Under the pieces are notes generated by a model. That model was not told where the DNA came from. It saw only the letters and a list, made by a program, of their open reading frames with translations, and searched no databases. 64,000 bases of DNA from Tetragonia tetragonoides (Eukaryota; Streptophyta; Magnoliopsida; Caryophyllales; Aizoaceae): positions 11,567,000 to 11,630,999 of the forward strand of contig CM076145.1 in NCBI GenBank assembly GCA_038025085.1, in the 5' to 3' direction. Position numbers and translations under genes: made by a program. Shown here one piece after another: positions 36,066 through 47,806 of this stretch. The stretch's first letter is position 1. Every line of letters starts with the position of its first letter.

Positions 36066-39000
36066 CAAACAAAGTATTTGGGTGCTTTCTTTCACCCTAG
36101 TCATATGAGCTTTTCAAAGCACCCAAATTTACGGCTCTACAAAAGGGTACAACTAGCTTTAACATTAAGCTTTTGAATGCAAACAAAGTATTTGGGTGCT
36201 TTCTCCTAATATACAACACCAATGAACTCAATCTCTATCACCCTAGTTGTAAGTGTTGTTAAAACGCATAAAAACATTAAAAAGCTTGGTTGAATGCTTA
36301 TAAGAGCTGTTAAAACGCGTAAATACATTCAAAAGGTTGAGTTGAAGCTTGTTTGTACTTGTAAACATCCTTGGTTAAGTTTCTCACTCAAATGAATGCA
36401 AACAAAGCATTTGGGTGCTTTCTTTTAATATACAACACATTAGAACTCAATCTTTTTCACCCTAGTCATATGAGCTTTTAAAACGCGTAAATCCATTCAA
36501 AAGCTTGAGTTGAAGCTTGTTTGTACTTGTAAACATTCTTGGTGTAGTTTCTCACTGAAATGAATGCAAACAAAGCTTTTGGTTGCTTTCTCTTAAAATA
36601 CAACACAAAAGAACTCAATCTTTTTCACCATAGTCATATGAGCTTTTAAAACACGTAAATGCATTCAAAAGCTTGAGTTGAAGCTTGTTTGTACTTTTAA
36701 ACATCCTAGGTGTAGTTTCTTACTCCAATGAATGCAAACAAAGCTTTTGGGTGCTTTCTCTGAAAATACAACACAAAAGAACTCAATCTCTTTCACCCTA
36801 GTCGTAAGAGCTGTTAAAACGCGTAAATGCATTCAAAAGGTGGAGTTAAAGCTTGTTTGTGCTTGTAAACATCCTTGGTGTAGTTTCTCACTCAAATGAA
36901 TGCAAAGAAAGCATTTGGGTGCTTTCTCTTAATATACAACACAAAAGACCTCAATCTCTTTCACCCTAGTCATATGAGCTTTTAAAACGCGTAAATGCAT
37001 TCAAAAGGTGGAGTTAAAGCTTGTTTGTGCTTGTAAACATCCTTGGTGTAGTTTCTCACTCAAATGAATGCAAAGAAAGCATTTGGGTGCTTTCTCTTAA
37101 TATACAACACAAAAGACCTTAATCTCTTTCACCCTAGTCATATGAGCTTTTAAAACGCGTAAATACATTCTAAAGCTTGAGTTGAAGCTTGTTTGTACTT
37201 GTAAACATCTTTGGTGTAGTTTCTCACTCAAATGAATGCAAAGAAAACATTTGGGTGCGTTCTCATACTATACAACACAAAAGAACTCACTCTCTTTCAC
37301 CCTTGTCATATGAGCTTTTTAAACGCTTAAATGCATTCAAAATCTTGAGTTCAAGCTTCTTTCTAGTTGTAAACATCCTTGGGGTAGTTTCACACTCAAA
37401 TGAATGCAAACAAAGCATTTGGGTGCTTTCTCTTAAGCTTGAGTTGAAGCTTGTTTGTACTTGTAAACACAAAAGAGATTGAGTTTCTCCCTCCAATGAA
37501 TGCAAACAAAGCTTTTGGATGCTTTCTCTTAAAATACAACACAAAAGACCTCAATCTCTTTCACCCTAGTCATATGAGCTTTTAAAACGCGTAAATACAT
37601 TCTAAAGCTTGAGTTGAAGCTTGTTTGTACTTGTAAACATCCTTGGTGTATTTTCTCACTCCAATGAATGCAAACATAGCTTTTGGGTTCTTTCTCTGAA
37701 AATACAACACAAAAGAACTCAATCTCTTTCAACCTTGTCGTATGAGCTTTTTAAACGCTTAAATGCATTCAAAAGCTTGAGTTCAAGCTTGTTTGTAGTT
37801 GTAAACATCCTTGGGGTAGTTTCACACTCAAATGAATGCAAACAAAGCATTTGGGTGCGTTCTCTTAAACTTTAGTTGAAGCTTGTTTGTACTTGTAAAC
37901 ACAAAAGAGATCGAGTTTCTCACTCCAATGAATGCAAACAAAGCTTTTGGATGCTTTCTCTTAATATACAACAGAAAAGAACTCAAGCTTTTTCACCCTA
38001 GTCATATAAGCTTTTAAAACGCGTAAATGCATTCAAAAGCTTGAGTTGAAACTTGTTTGTACTTGTAAACATCCTTGGTGTAGTTTCTCACTCAAATGAA
38101 TGCAAACAAAGCATTTGTGTGATTTCTCTTAAAATACAACACAAAAGAACTCAATCTCTTTCACCCTAGTTGTAAGAGCTGTTAAAATGCGTAAATGCAT
38201 TCAAAAGGTGGAGTTAAAGCTTGTTTGTGCTTGTAAACATCCTTAGTGTAGTTTCTCACTTAAATGAATGCAAACAATGCATTTGGGTGCTTTGTCTTAA
38301 TATACAACACAAAAGAACTCAATCTCTTTCACCCTAGTCATATGAGCTTTTAAAAGCACCCAAACTTCAACATTAAGCGTTTGAATGCAAACAAAGTATT
38401 TGGGTGCTTTCTCCTAATATACAACACAAATGAACTCAATCGCTATCACCCTAGTTGTAAGTGTTGTTAAAACGCGTAAATACATGCAAAAGCTTGGTTG
38501 AATGCTTATAAGAGCTGTTAAAACGCGTAAATACATTCAAAAGCTTGAGTTGAAGCTTGTTTGTACTTGTAAACATTCTTGGTGTAGTTTCTCACTCAAA
38601 TGAATGCAAACAAAGCATTTGGTTGCTTTCTCTTAAAATACAACACAAAAGACCTCAATCTCCTTCACCCTAGTCATATGAGCTTTTAAAACGCGTAAAT
38701 GCATTCAAAAGCTTGAGTTGAAGTTTGTTTGTACTTGTAAACATCCTTGGTGTAGTTTCTCCCTCAAATGAATGCAAACAAAGCATTTGGGTGCCTTCTC
38801 TTTATATACAACACAAAAGAACGCAATCTCTTTCACCCTAGATGTAAGAGCTGTTAAAACGCGTAAATGCATTCAAAAGGTGGAGTTAAAGCTTGTTTGT
38901 ACTTGTAAACATTCTTGGTGTAGTTTCTCCCTCAAATGAATACAAACAAAGCATTTGTGTGATTTCTCTTAATATACAACACAAAAGAACTCAATCTCTT

Positions 39001-42000
39001 TCACCCTAGTTGTAAGAGCTGTTAAAATGCGTAAATGCATTCAAAAGGTTGAGTTAAAGCTTGTTCGTACTTGTAAACATTCTTGGTGTAGTTTCTCCCT
39101 CAAATGAATGCAAACAAAACGTTTGGGTGCTTTCTCTTAATATACAACACAAAAGAACTCAATCTCTTTCACCCTAGATCTAAGAGCTGTTAAAACGCGT
39201 AAATGCATTCAAAAGGTGGAGTTAAAGCTTGTTTGTACTTGTAAACATCCTTGGTGTAGTTTCTCACTCAAATGAATGCAAACAAAGTATTTGGATGCAT
39301 TCTCTTAGTATACAACACAAAAGAACTCAAATCTCTTTCACCCTACTCGTATGAGCTTTCAGAACGCGTAAATGTATTCAAAAGCTTGAGTTGAAGCTTG
39401 TTTGTACTTGTAAACATCCTAGGTGCAGTTTCACACTCAAATGTATCCAAACAAAGTATTTGGATGCTTTCTCTTAATGTACAACACAAAAGAACTCAAA
39501 TCTCTTTCACCCTACTCCTGTGAGCTTTTAAAACGCGTAAATGCATTCAAAAGGTGAAGTTAAAGCTTGTTTGTACTTGTAAACATCCTTGGTGCAGTTT
39601 CTCACTCAAATGAATGCAAACAAAGCGTTTGGGTGCTTTCTCTTAATATACAACACAAAAGACCTCAATCTCAATCACCCTAGTCATATGAGCTTTAAAA
39701 CGCGTAAATACATTCAAAAGCTTGAGTTGAAGCTTGTTTGTACTTATAAACATCCTTGGTGTAGTTTCTCACTCCAATGAATGCAAAAAAATCTTTTGGC
39801 TGCTTTCTCTGAAAATACAACACAAAAGAACTCAATCTCTTGCACCCTAGTCGTAAGAGCTGTTAAAACGCGTAAATGCATTCAAAAGGTGGACTTAAAG
39901 CTTGTTTGTACTTGTAAACATCCTTGGTGTAGTTTCTGACTCAAATGAATGCAAACAAAGCATTTGGGTGCTTTCTCTTAATATACCACACAAAAGACCT
40001 CAATCTCTTTCACCCTAGTCAAATGAGCTTTTAAAACGCGTAAATACATTCTAAAGCTTGAGTTGAAGCTTGTTTGTACTTGTAAACATCCTAGGTGTAG
40101 TTTCTCACTCCAATGAATGCAAACAAAGCTTTTGGGTTCTTTCTCGGAAAATACAACACAAAAGAACTCAATCTCTTTCACCCTTGTCGTATGAGCTTTT
40201 TAAACGCTTAAATGCATTCAAAAGCTTAAGTTCAAGCTTGTTTGTAGTTGTAAACATCCTTGGGGTAGTTTCACACTCAAATGAATGCGAACAAAGCATT
40301 TGGGTGCTTTCTCTTAAGCTTGAGTTGAAGCTTGTTTGTACTTGTAAACACAAAAGAAATTGAGTTTCTCACACCAATGAATGCAAACAAAGCTTTTGGA
40401 TGCTTTCTTTTAATATACAACAGAAAAGAACTCAAGCTTTTTCACCCTAGTCATATGAGCTTTTAAAACGCGTAATGCATTCAAAAGCTTGAGTTGAAAC
40501 TTGTTTGTACTTGTAAACATCCTTGGTGTAGTTTCACACTCAAATGAATGCAAACAAAGCATTTGTGTGATTTCTCTTAAAATACAACACAAAAGAACTC
40601 AATCTCTTTCACCCTAGTTGTAAGAGCTGTTAAAATGCGTAAATGCATTCAAAAGGTGGAGTTAAAGCTTGTTTGTGCTTGTAAACATCCTTGGTGTAGT
40701 TTCTCACTCAAATGAATGCAAACAAAGCATTTGGGAGTTTTCTCTTAATATACAACACAAAAGAACTCAATCTCTTTCACCCTAGATGTAAGAGGTGTTA
40801 AAACCCGTAAATGCATTCAAAAGGTGGAGTTAAAGCTTGTTTGTCCTTGTAAACATCCTTGGTGTAGTTTCTCACTAAAATGAATGCAAACAAAGCAGTT
40901 GGGCGCTTTCTCTTAATATACAACACAAAAGACCTCAATCTCTTTCACCCTAATCGTAAGAGCTGTTAAAACGCGTAAATACATTCAAAAGCTTCAGTTG
41001 AAGCTTGTTTGTACTTGTAAACATCCTTGGTTAAGTTTCTCACTCAAATGAATGCAAACAAAGCATTTGGGTGCTTTCTCTTAATATACAACACAAAAGA
41101 ACTCAATCTTTTTCACCCTAGTCATATGAGCTTTTAAAACGCGTAAATGCATTCAAAATCTTGAGTTGAAGCTTGTTTGTACTTGTAAACATTCTTGGTG
41201 TAGTTTCTCACTGAAATGAATGCAAACAAAGCATTTGTGTAATTTCTCTTAATATACAACACAAAAGAACTCAATCTCTTTTACCCTAGTCATATTTGGC
41301 TTTTAAAACGCGTAAATACATTCTAAAGCTTGAGTTGAAGCTTGTTTGCAATTGTAAGAGCTGTTAAAACGCGTAAAAGCATTCAAAAGGTGGAGTTAAA
41401 GCTTTTTTGTACTTGTAAACATCCTTGGTGTAGTTTCTCCCTCAAATGAATGCAAACAAAGCATTTGGGTGCTTTCTCTTAATATACAACACAACAGAAC
41501 TCAATCTCTTTCACCCTAGATGTAAGAGCTGTTAAAACGCGTAAATGCATTCAAAAGGTGGAGTTAAAGCTTGTTTGTACTTGTAAACATTCTTGGTTCA
41601 GTTTCTCCCTCAAATGAATGCAAACAAAGCATTTGTGTGATTTCTCTTAATATACAACACAAAAGATCTCAATCTCTTTCACCCTAGATCTAAGAGCTGT
41701 TAAAACGCGTAAGTGCATTCAAAAGGTGGAGTTAAAGCTTGTTTGTACTTGTAAACATCCTTGGTGTAGTTTCTCACTCAAATGAATGCAAACAAAGTAT
41801 TTGGATGCATTCTCTTAATATAAACCACAAAAGAACTCAAATCTCTATCACCCTACTCGTATGAGCTTTCAAAACGCGTAAATGCATTCAAAAGCTTAAG
41901 TTGAAGCTTGTTTGTACTTGTAAACATCCTAGGTGCAGTTTCACACTCAAATGTATCCAAACAAAGTATCTGGATGCTTTCTCTTAATGTACAACACAAA

Positions 42001-43172
42001 AGAACTCAAATCTCTTTCACCCTACTCGTATGAGCTTTTAAAACGCGTATATGCATTCAAAAGCTTGTTTGTAAATGCGTAAATGCATTCAAAAGGTGGA
42101 GTTAAAGCTTTTTTGTGCTTGTAAACATTCTTGGTACAGTTTCTCACTCCAATGAATGCAAACAAAGCGTTTGGGTGCTTTCTCTTAATGTACAACACAA
42201 ATGACCTCAATCTCTTTCACCCTAGTCATATGAGCTTTAAAACGCATAAATACATTCAAAAGCTTGAGTTGAAGCTTGTTTGTACTTGTAAACATCCTTG
42301 GTGTAGTTTCTCACTCCAATGAATGCAAACAAAGCTTTTGGCTGCTTTCTCTGAAAATTCAACACAAAAGAACTCAATCTCTTTCACCGTAGTCGTAAGA
42401 GCTGTTAAAACGCGTAAATGCATTCAAAAGGGGGAGTTAAAGCTTGTTTGTACTTGTAAACATCCTTGGTGTAGTTTCTCACTCAAATGAATGCAAACAA
42501 AGCATTTGGGTGCTTTCTCTTAATATACAACACAAAAGACCTCAATCTCTTTCACCCTAGTCATATGAGCTTTTAAAACGCGTAAATACATTCAAAAGCT
42601 TGAGTTGAAGCTTGTTTGTACTTGTAAACATCCTTGGTGTAGTTTCTCACTCCAATGAATGCAAACAAAGCTTTTGGGTGCTTTCTCTTAAAATACAACA
42701 CAAAAAGAACTCAATCTTTTTCACCCTAGTCGTATGAGGTTTTAAAACGCATATATGCATTAAAAAGGTGGAGTTAAAGCTTGTTTGTACTTGTAAACAT
42801 CCTTGGTATTGTTTCTCACTTAAATGAATGCAAATAAAGCATCTGGGTGCATTCTGTTAATTTTCATCACAAAAGAACTCAATCTCTTTCACCCTAGTCG
42901 TATGCGCTTTTAAAACGCGTAAATGCATTCAAAAGCTTGAGTTGAAGCTTGTTTGTACTTGTAAACATCCTTGGTGTAGTTTCTCACTTAAATGAATGCA
43001 AACAAAGCATCTGGGTGCTTTCTCTTAATTTTCAACACAAAAGAACTCGATCTCTTTCACCCTAGTCGTAAGAGCTGTTAAAACGCGTAAATGTATTCAA
43101 AACGCTTAAATGCATTCAAAAGCTTGAGTTGAAACTTGTTTGTACTTGTAAACATCCTTGGTATAGTTTGTC
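36066..43172 (+). repeat. 168-bp satellite array, plus orientation
   Basis: The block is entered where minus AAGCTTTTGAATGCA joins plus GAATGCAAACAAAG through the shared GAATGCA. It contains degenerate patches near 36110-36300 and 38345-38520 that are copies of each other about 2.2 kb apart, each with the unusual TAAGTGTTGTTAAAACGC and GGTTGAATGCTTATAAGAGC. Landmark truncated monomers occur near 37.46, 37.90 and 40.34 kb. A second repeated set lies near 39.59 and 42.13 kb (offset 2542). No gene is present. Confidence 0.92.
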
Positions 43173-43375
43173 ACTCACCCAAATGCTTTGTTTACAAGTA
43201 CAAACAAGCTTTAACTTCACCTTTTGAATGCATTTACGCGTTTTAAAAGAGATTGAGTTCTTTTGTGTTGTATGTTAAGAGAAAGCACCCAGATGCTTTG
43301 TTTGCATTCATTTGAGTGAGAAACTACACCAAGAATGTTTACAAGTACAAACAAGCTTCAACTCAAGCTTTTGAA
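43173..43375 (-). repeat. Short minus-oriented satellite block
   Basis: About 200 bp between the junctions GTCACTCACCCAAATGC and GCTTTTGAATGCTTTCTC. The first junction type recurs near 51512. Confidence 0.87.
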
Positions 43376-45616
43376 TGCTTTCTCTTAAAATACAACACAA
43401 AAGAACTCAATCTTTTTCACCCTAGTCATATGAACTTTTAAAACGCGTAAATGCATTCAAAAGGTGGAGTTAAAGCTTGTTTGTACTTGTAAACATCCTT
43501 GGTGTAGTTTCTCACTCAAATGAATGCAAACAAAGCATTTGGGTGCTTTCTCTTAATATACAACACAAAAGACCTCAATCTCTTTCACCCTAGTCATATT
43601 TGGCTTTTAAAACGCGTAAATACATTCTAAAGCTTGAGTTGAAGCTTGTTTGTACTTGAAAACATCCTTGGTGTAGTTTCTCACTCCAATGAATGCAAAC
43701 AAAGCTTTTGGGTGCTTTCTCTGAAAATACAACACAAAAGAACTCAATCTCTTTCACCCTAGTCGTATGAGGTTTTAAAACGCGTATATGCATTCAAAAG
43801 CTTAAGTTGAAGCTTGTTGGTACTTGTAAACATCTTTGGTGTAGTTTCTCACTCAAATGAATGCAAAGAAAACATTTGGGTGCGTTCTCTTACTATACAA
43901 CACAAAAGAACTCAATCTCTTTCACCCTTGTCGTATGAGCTTTTTAAACGCTTAAATGCATTCAAAAGCTTGAGTTCAAGCTTGTTTGTAGTTGTAAACA
44001 TCCTTGGGGTAGTTTCACACTCAAATGAATGCAAACAAAGCATTTGGGTGCTTTCTCTTAAGCTTGAGTTGAAGCTTGTTTGTACTTGTAAACACAAAAG
44101 AGATTGAGTTTCTCACTCCAATGAATGCAAACAAAGCTTTTGGATGCTTTCTCTTAAAATACAACACAAAAGACCTCAATGTCTTTCACCCTAGTCATAT
44201 GAGCTTTTAAAAGGCGTAAATGCATTCAAAAGGGGGAGTTAAAGCTTGTTTGTACTTGTAAACATCCTTGGTGTAGTTTCTCACTCAAATGAATGCAAAC
44301 AAAGCATTTGGGTGCTTTCTCTTAATATACAACACAAAAGACCTCAATCTCTTTCACCCTAGTCATATGAGCTTTTAAAACGCGTAAATACATTCAAAAG
44401 CTTGAGTTGAAGCTTGTTTGTACTTGTAAACATCCTTGGTGTAGTTTCTCACTCCAATGAATGCAAACAAAGCTTTTGGGTGCTTTCTCTGAAAATACAA
44501 CACAAAAAGAACTCAATCTTTTTCACCCTAGTCGTATGAGGTTTTAAAACGCATATATGCATTAAAAAGGTTGAGTTAAAGCTTGTTTGTACTTGTAAAC
44601 ATCCTTGGTGTAGTTTCTCCCTCAAATGAATGCAAACAAAGCATTTGGGTGCTTTCTCTTAATATACAACACAAAAGAACTTAATCTAATTTACCCTAGA
44701 TGTAAGAGCTGTTAAAACGCGTAAATGCATTCAAAAGGTGGAGTTAAAGCTTGTTTGTACTTGTAAACATTCTTGGTGTAGTTTCTCACTCAAATGAATG
44801 CAAACAAAGCATTTGTGTGATTTCTTTTAATATACAACACAAAAGAACTCAATCTCTTTCACCCTAGTTGTAAGAGCTGTTAAAATGCGTAAATGCATTC
44901 AAAAGGTTGAGTTAAAGCTTGTTTGCACATGTAAACATCCTTGGTGTAGTTTCTCCCTCAAATGAATGCAAACAAAGCATTTGGGTGGTTTCTCTTAATA
45001 TACAACACCAAAGAACTCAATCTCTTTCACCCTAGATGTAAGAGCTGTTAAAACGCGTAAATGCATTCAAAAGGTGGAGTTAAAGCTTGTTTGTACTTGT
45101 AAACATCCTTGGTGTAGTTTCTCACTCAAATGAATGCAAACAAAATATTTGGATGCATTCTCTTAATATACAACATAAAAGAACTCAAATCTCTTTCACC
45201 CTACTCGTATGATCTTTCAAAACGTGTAAATGCATTCAAAAGCTTGAGTTGAAGCTTGTTTGTACTTGTAAAAATCCTAGGTGCAGTTTCACACTCAAAT
45301 GTATCCAAACAAAGTATTTGGATGCTTTCTCTTAACGTACAACACAAAAGAACTCAAATCTCTTTCACCCTACTCGAATGAGCTTTTAAAACGCGTAATT
45401 GCATTCAAAAGCTTGTTTGTAAATGCATACAATTTCAGTGAGAAACGACTCCAAGGATGTTTACAAGCACAAACAAGCTTTAACTCCACCTTTTGAATGC
45501 ATTTACGCATTTTAAAACGCGTAAATACATTCAAAAGGTGGAGTTAAAGCTTGTTTGTACTTGTAAACATCCTTGGTGTAGTTTCTCACTCAAATGAATG
45601 CAAAAAAAAGCATTTG
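43376..45616 (+). repeat. 168-bp satellite array, mainly plus orientation
   Basis: Plus monomers with a ~90-bp minus inset at about 45426-45515. The segment 45255-45519 is the reverse complement of about 4415-4679 (paired positions sum to 49934). The block ends with the ATTTG target site at 45612-45616, just after an A-rich variant (GCAAAAAAAAGCATTTG). No gene is present. Confidence 0.9.
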
Positions 45617-46462
45617 TGATGTGATTTATTTAGGGATTTTCTGTATTTTTGATAAACAAAACAATAAAAGGGATATACCTCTCGAATCACTCAAGGGGTT
45701 GGGGTTTTTCGTTCAAGAATCACTCAAGAACAAGACTTGCGCATCACACACAAGGGTTTCAAACTGAATCACTCAATTTGAGGGGTAAATACTCACGTAT
45801 TAATCATTAATCATCAAAGTCTATGTTACAATTTCGTGCTCTCCCCTATATATAGACAAAGAAATCTAAAGCTACTAGGAATTCTAATCCAAGTAGGAAA
45901 CTAACTATTAAACTGATTACAATTGTAAAACGAACTATCTAACAGCTTTTCTAATTCCTAATGGACTCATAATGCTAATAATAACCAGATTATTAGTTTC
46001 CTAAGCAATAAATCACGCTAAAAGCAAGTTAAAATAAACTAGGACACAATAACTAAACTAAAGTCGTTGCCTTGGCGCGCAAGGAATATGTTCCGTAACT
46101 TGTTACGCGTTTTTGACCATGTTGCGCTTTGAATTAGAGAAAACTCAAAGCATCAATGTTGTAGATATCGATCATATCTTTCTACAGAGATTTGAATCAT
46201 CACGTTTAGGTTTCATGTGAGCGAGTTATGGCCAAAATACGAACAACTGTCAGAACTGCCAAGATTACGAGGTTCTCCATAATGAACTTGATCATATAAC
46301 AAGAGCTTGAATCCTGACCTTGCATGGAAACTCCATGTAATCATGCTTGTAGGAGCCACATTAGTGCATAACCATAAAAGCAACACGATGTATTCAAGAG
46401 TATTTGTTCCTTTGCTTGTTTCTTGGTTTTTTTCTTTAAATTGCTCACTTGCTCCCGCATCA
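45617..46462 (-). repeat. LTR A (3' LTR of the minus-strand composite, 846 bp)
   Basis: Complete, TGATGTGATTTATTTAGG on the left and CTCCCGCATCA on the right. It pairs with LTR C, differing by a 7-bp TAATCAT unit and a few substitutions. Confidence 0.92.
45847..45854 (-). promoter_or_regulatory. TATA box of LTR A
   Basis: TATATATA in the minus-strand context GTCTATATATAGGGGAG. LTR C has the same box at 49535-49542. Confidence 0.6.
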
Positions 46463-46938
46463 ATCTCCCTTTCTTCAAAAAGAATTGTCCTCAATTCTTC
46501 GTCATAAAAAAGAAGTTGTAAACCTGACTTAGCATGAGTGCCCAAATTAGACTTCATTGTAAATCCAACGTCACACTTCGTATCCACGTGATTAACAACA
46601 TAGTGAACAACATCATTGTTACTGCTTGCAGTTGTGCTCTTTGTGTTTCCCTTAACTCTACTCCTCAACAAGTGAGATATTGTGAGGAACTCATGTGGTA
46701 CATTAAGCATAGTATGTACTGGAGGATTATGTGGAACATGTAATGGAATAGGATTTGTTCCCCCCATCTTGACAACACTAGGTGGAACCATAGAACACAA
46801 ATTCTGAAACGTTTCCTCATGAGAAATATTTGAAGCATCCACGATCACAATGTTAGTAATGTTGTCAACCTCATCTTCTTGACTTACCTCATCAAATATA
46901 GGTGGTTGACTTGGGTCAAAAGAAAATTCTTCTTTCAA
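46213..46938 (-). pseudogene. Gag-tail remnant between LTR B and LTR A
   Basis: A 241-codon open frame begins a few bases after LTR B and ends 250 bp inside LTR A. There is no Gag core domain, zinc knuckle or enzyme. What remains corresponds to the 3' part of a gag-only ORF: the segment EELRTILFEEREIDAGAS also occurs in the ORF at 47398-49134, and both continue into LTR-encoded sequence. The remainder (for example PLHVPHNPPVHTML) is not recognised and differs from that ORF, so it comes from a different subfamily. Since the 5' half is gone and no primer-binding site precedes it, I regard it as a truncated remnant. Translation from its first ATG is possible but unsupported. Confidence 0.65.
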
Positions 46939-46943
46939 ACAGT
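46463..46943 (-). other. Truncated internal region without primer-binding site
   Basis: 481 bp between LTR A and LTR B. Next to LTR A it has the polypurine tract (ATCTCCCTTTCTTC on the plus strand). Next to LTR B the sequence is AACTGTTTGAAAG on the minus strand instead of the tRNA primer site. Confidence 0.85.
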
Positions 46944-47806
46944 TGATGTGATTTATTTAGGGATTTTCTGTATTTTTGATAAACAAAACAATAAAAGGGA
47001 TATACCTCTCGAATCACTCAAGGGGTTGGGGTTTTTCGTTCAAGAGTCACTCAAGAACAAGACTTGCGCATCACACACAAGGGTTTCAACCTGAATCACT
47101 CAGTTTGAGGGGTAAATACTCACGTATTCAATTATTAATCATCAATGCACGAGTTTACAGTAGCAAGCTCTCCCCTATTTATAGACAAAGAAAATCTAAA
47201 GCTATTCGGAATCCTAATCCTAGTCCGAATAGGAAACTAACTACGAAACTGACTACAATTGTAAAACGGACTAACTAACAGCTCTCCTAACACCTAATGG
47301 ACTTCTAATACTAATAACAATCATATTATTACTCTCCTAAACATATTCTAACTAATTAAGGGAATACTAAACGAAATCGAACTAAAGAACTGATTACCTA
47401 GCGCCCAAGGCACAAACCTGTGGGAACAGCTTTCCACTGTAAATTAAATCGCCTTTTAAACCCTGTTACGTTTTGAATATGGAAAAACTCAAAAGATAGG
47501 AGTTTTAGATCTCTTTTCCAGCTTTCGATAGAACTTTGAGTCACCATGATCCCATGTCGTATGAGTGAGTTATGATTAAAATACGAACCAGTGTAGAAGC
47601 TGTCAAAATTACGGGAATCCTTATAACGAATGAGATCATATAATAAGAGCTTTAATCCCGATCTTGTGTGTAAACTCCATGTAATTATCTTTGTAGGAGT
47701 CAATTTAATGCATAACCACCAAAGAAACTCGATGTAAACAGGAATAGATGTTCTCTTGCTAGTTCCTTGGTTGTTCTGTTTACTTTGCACACTTGCTCCC
47801 GCATCA
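46944..47806 (-). repeat. LTR B (middle LTR, 863 bp)
   Basis: Complete, with TGATG and CATCA ends. Its central part is close to the LTR of the autonomous element at 55980-61792 (for example CCTAATCCTAGTCCGAATAG and GGGAATACTAAACGAAATCG as read here), while LTRs A and C differ there. Its U5 end is shared with A and C. It therefore looks recombinant. The TATA box is at 47176-47183. Confidence 0.92.
47176..47183 (-). promoter_or_regulatory. TATA box of LTR B
   Basis: TATAAATA on the minus strand, in the same context (GTCTATAAATAGGGGAGAGC) as the autonomous element's LTR. Confidence 0.6.

Noticed and set aside
46307..47278. Plus-strand ORFs at 46307, 46534, 46879 and 46976
   Set aside because: They are antisense to LTR and gag-tail sequence of the minus-strand composite.
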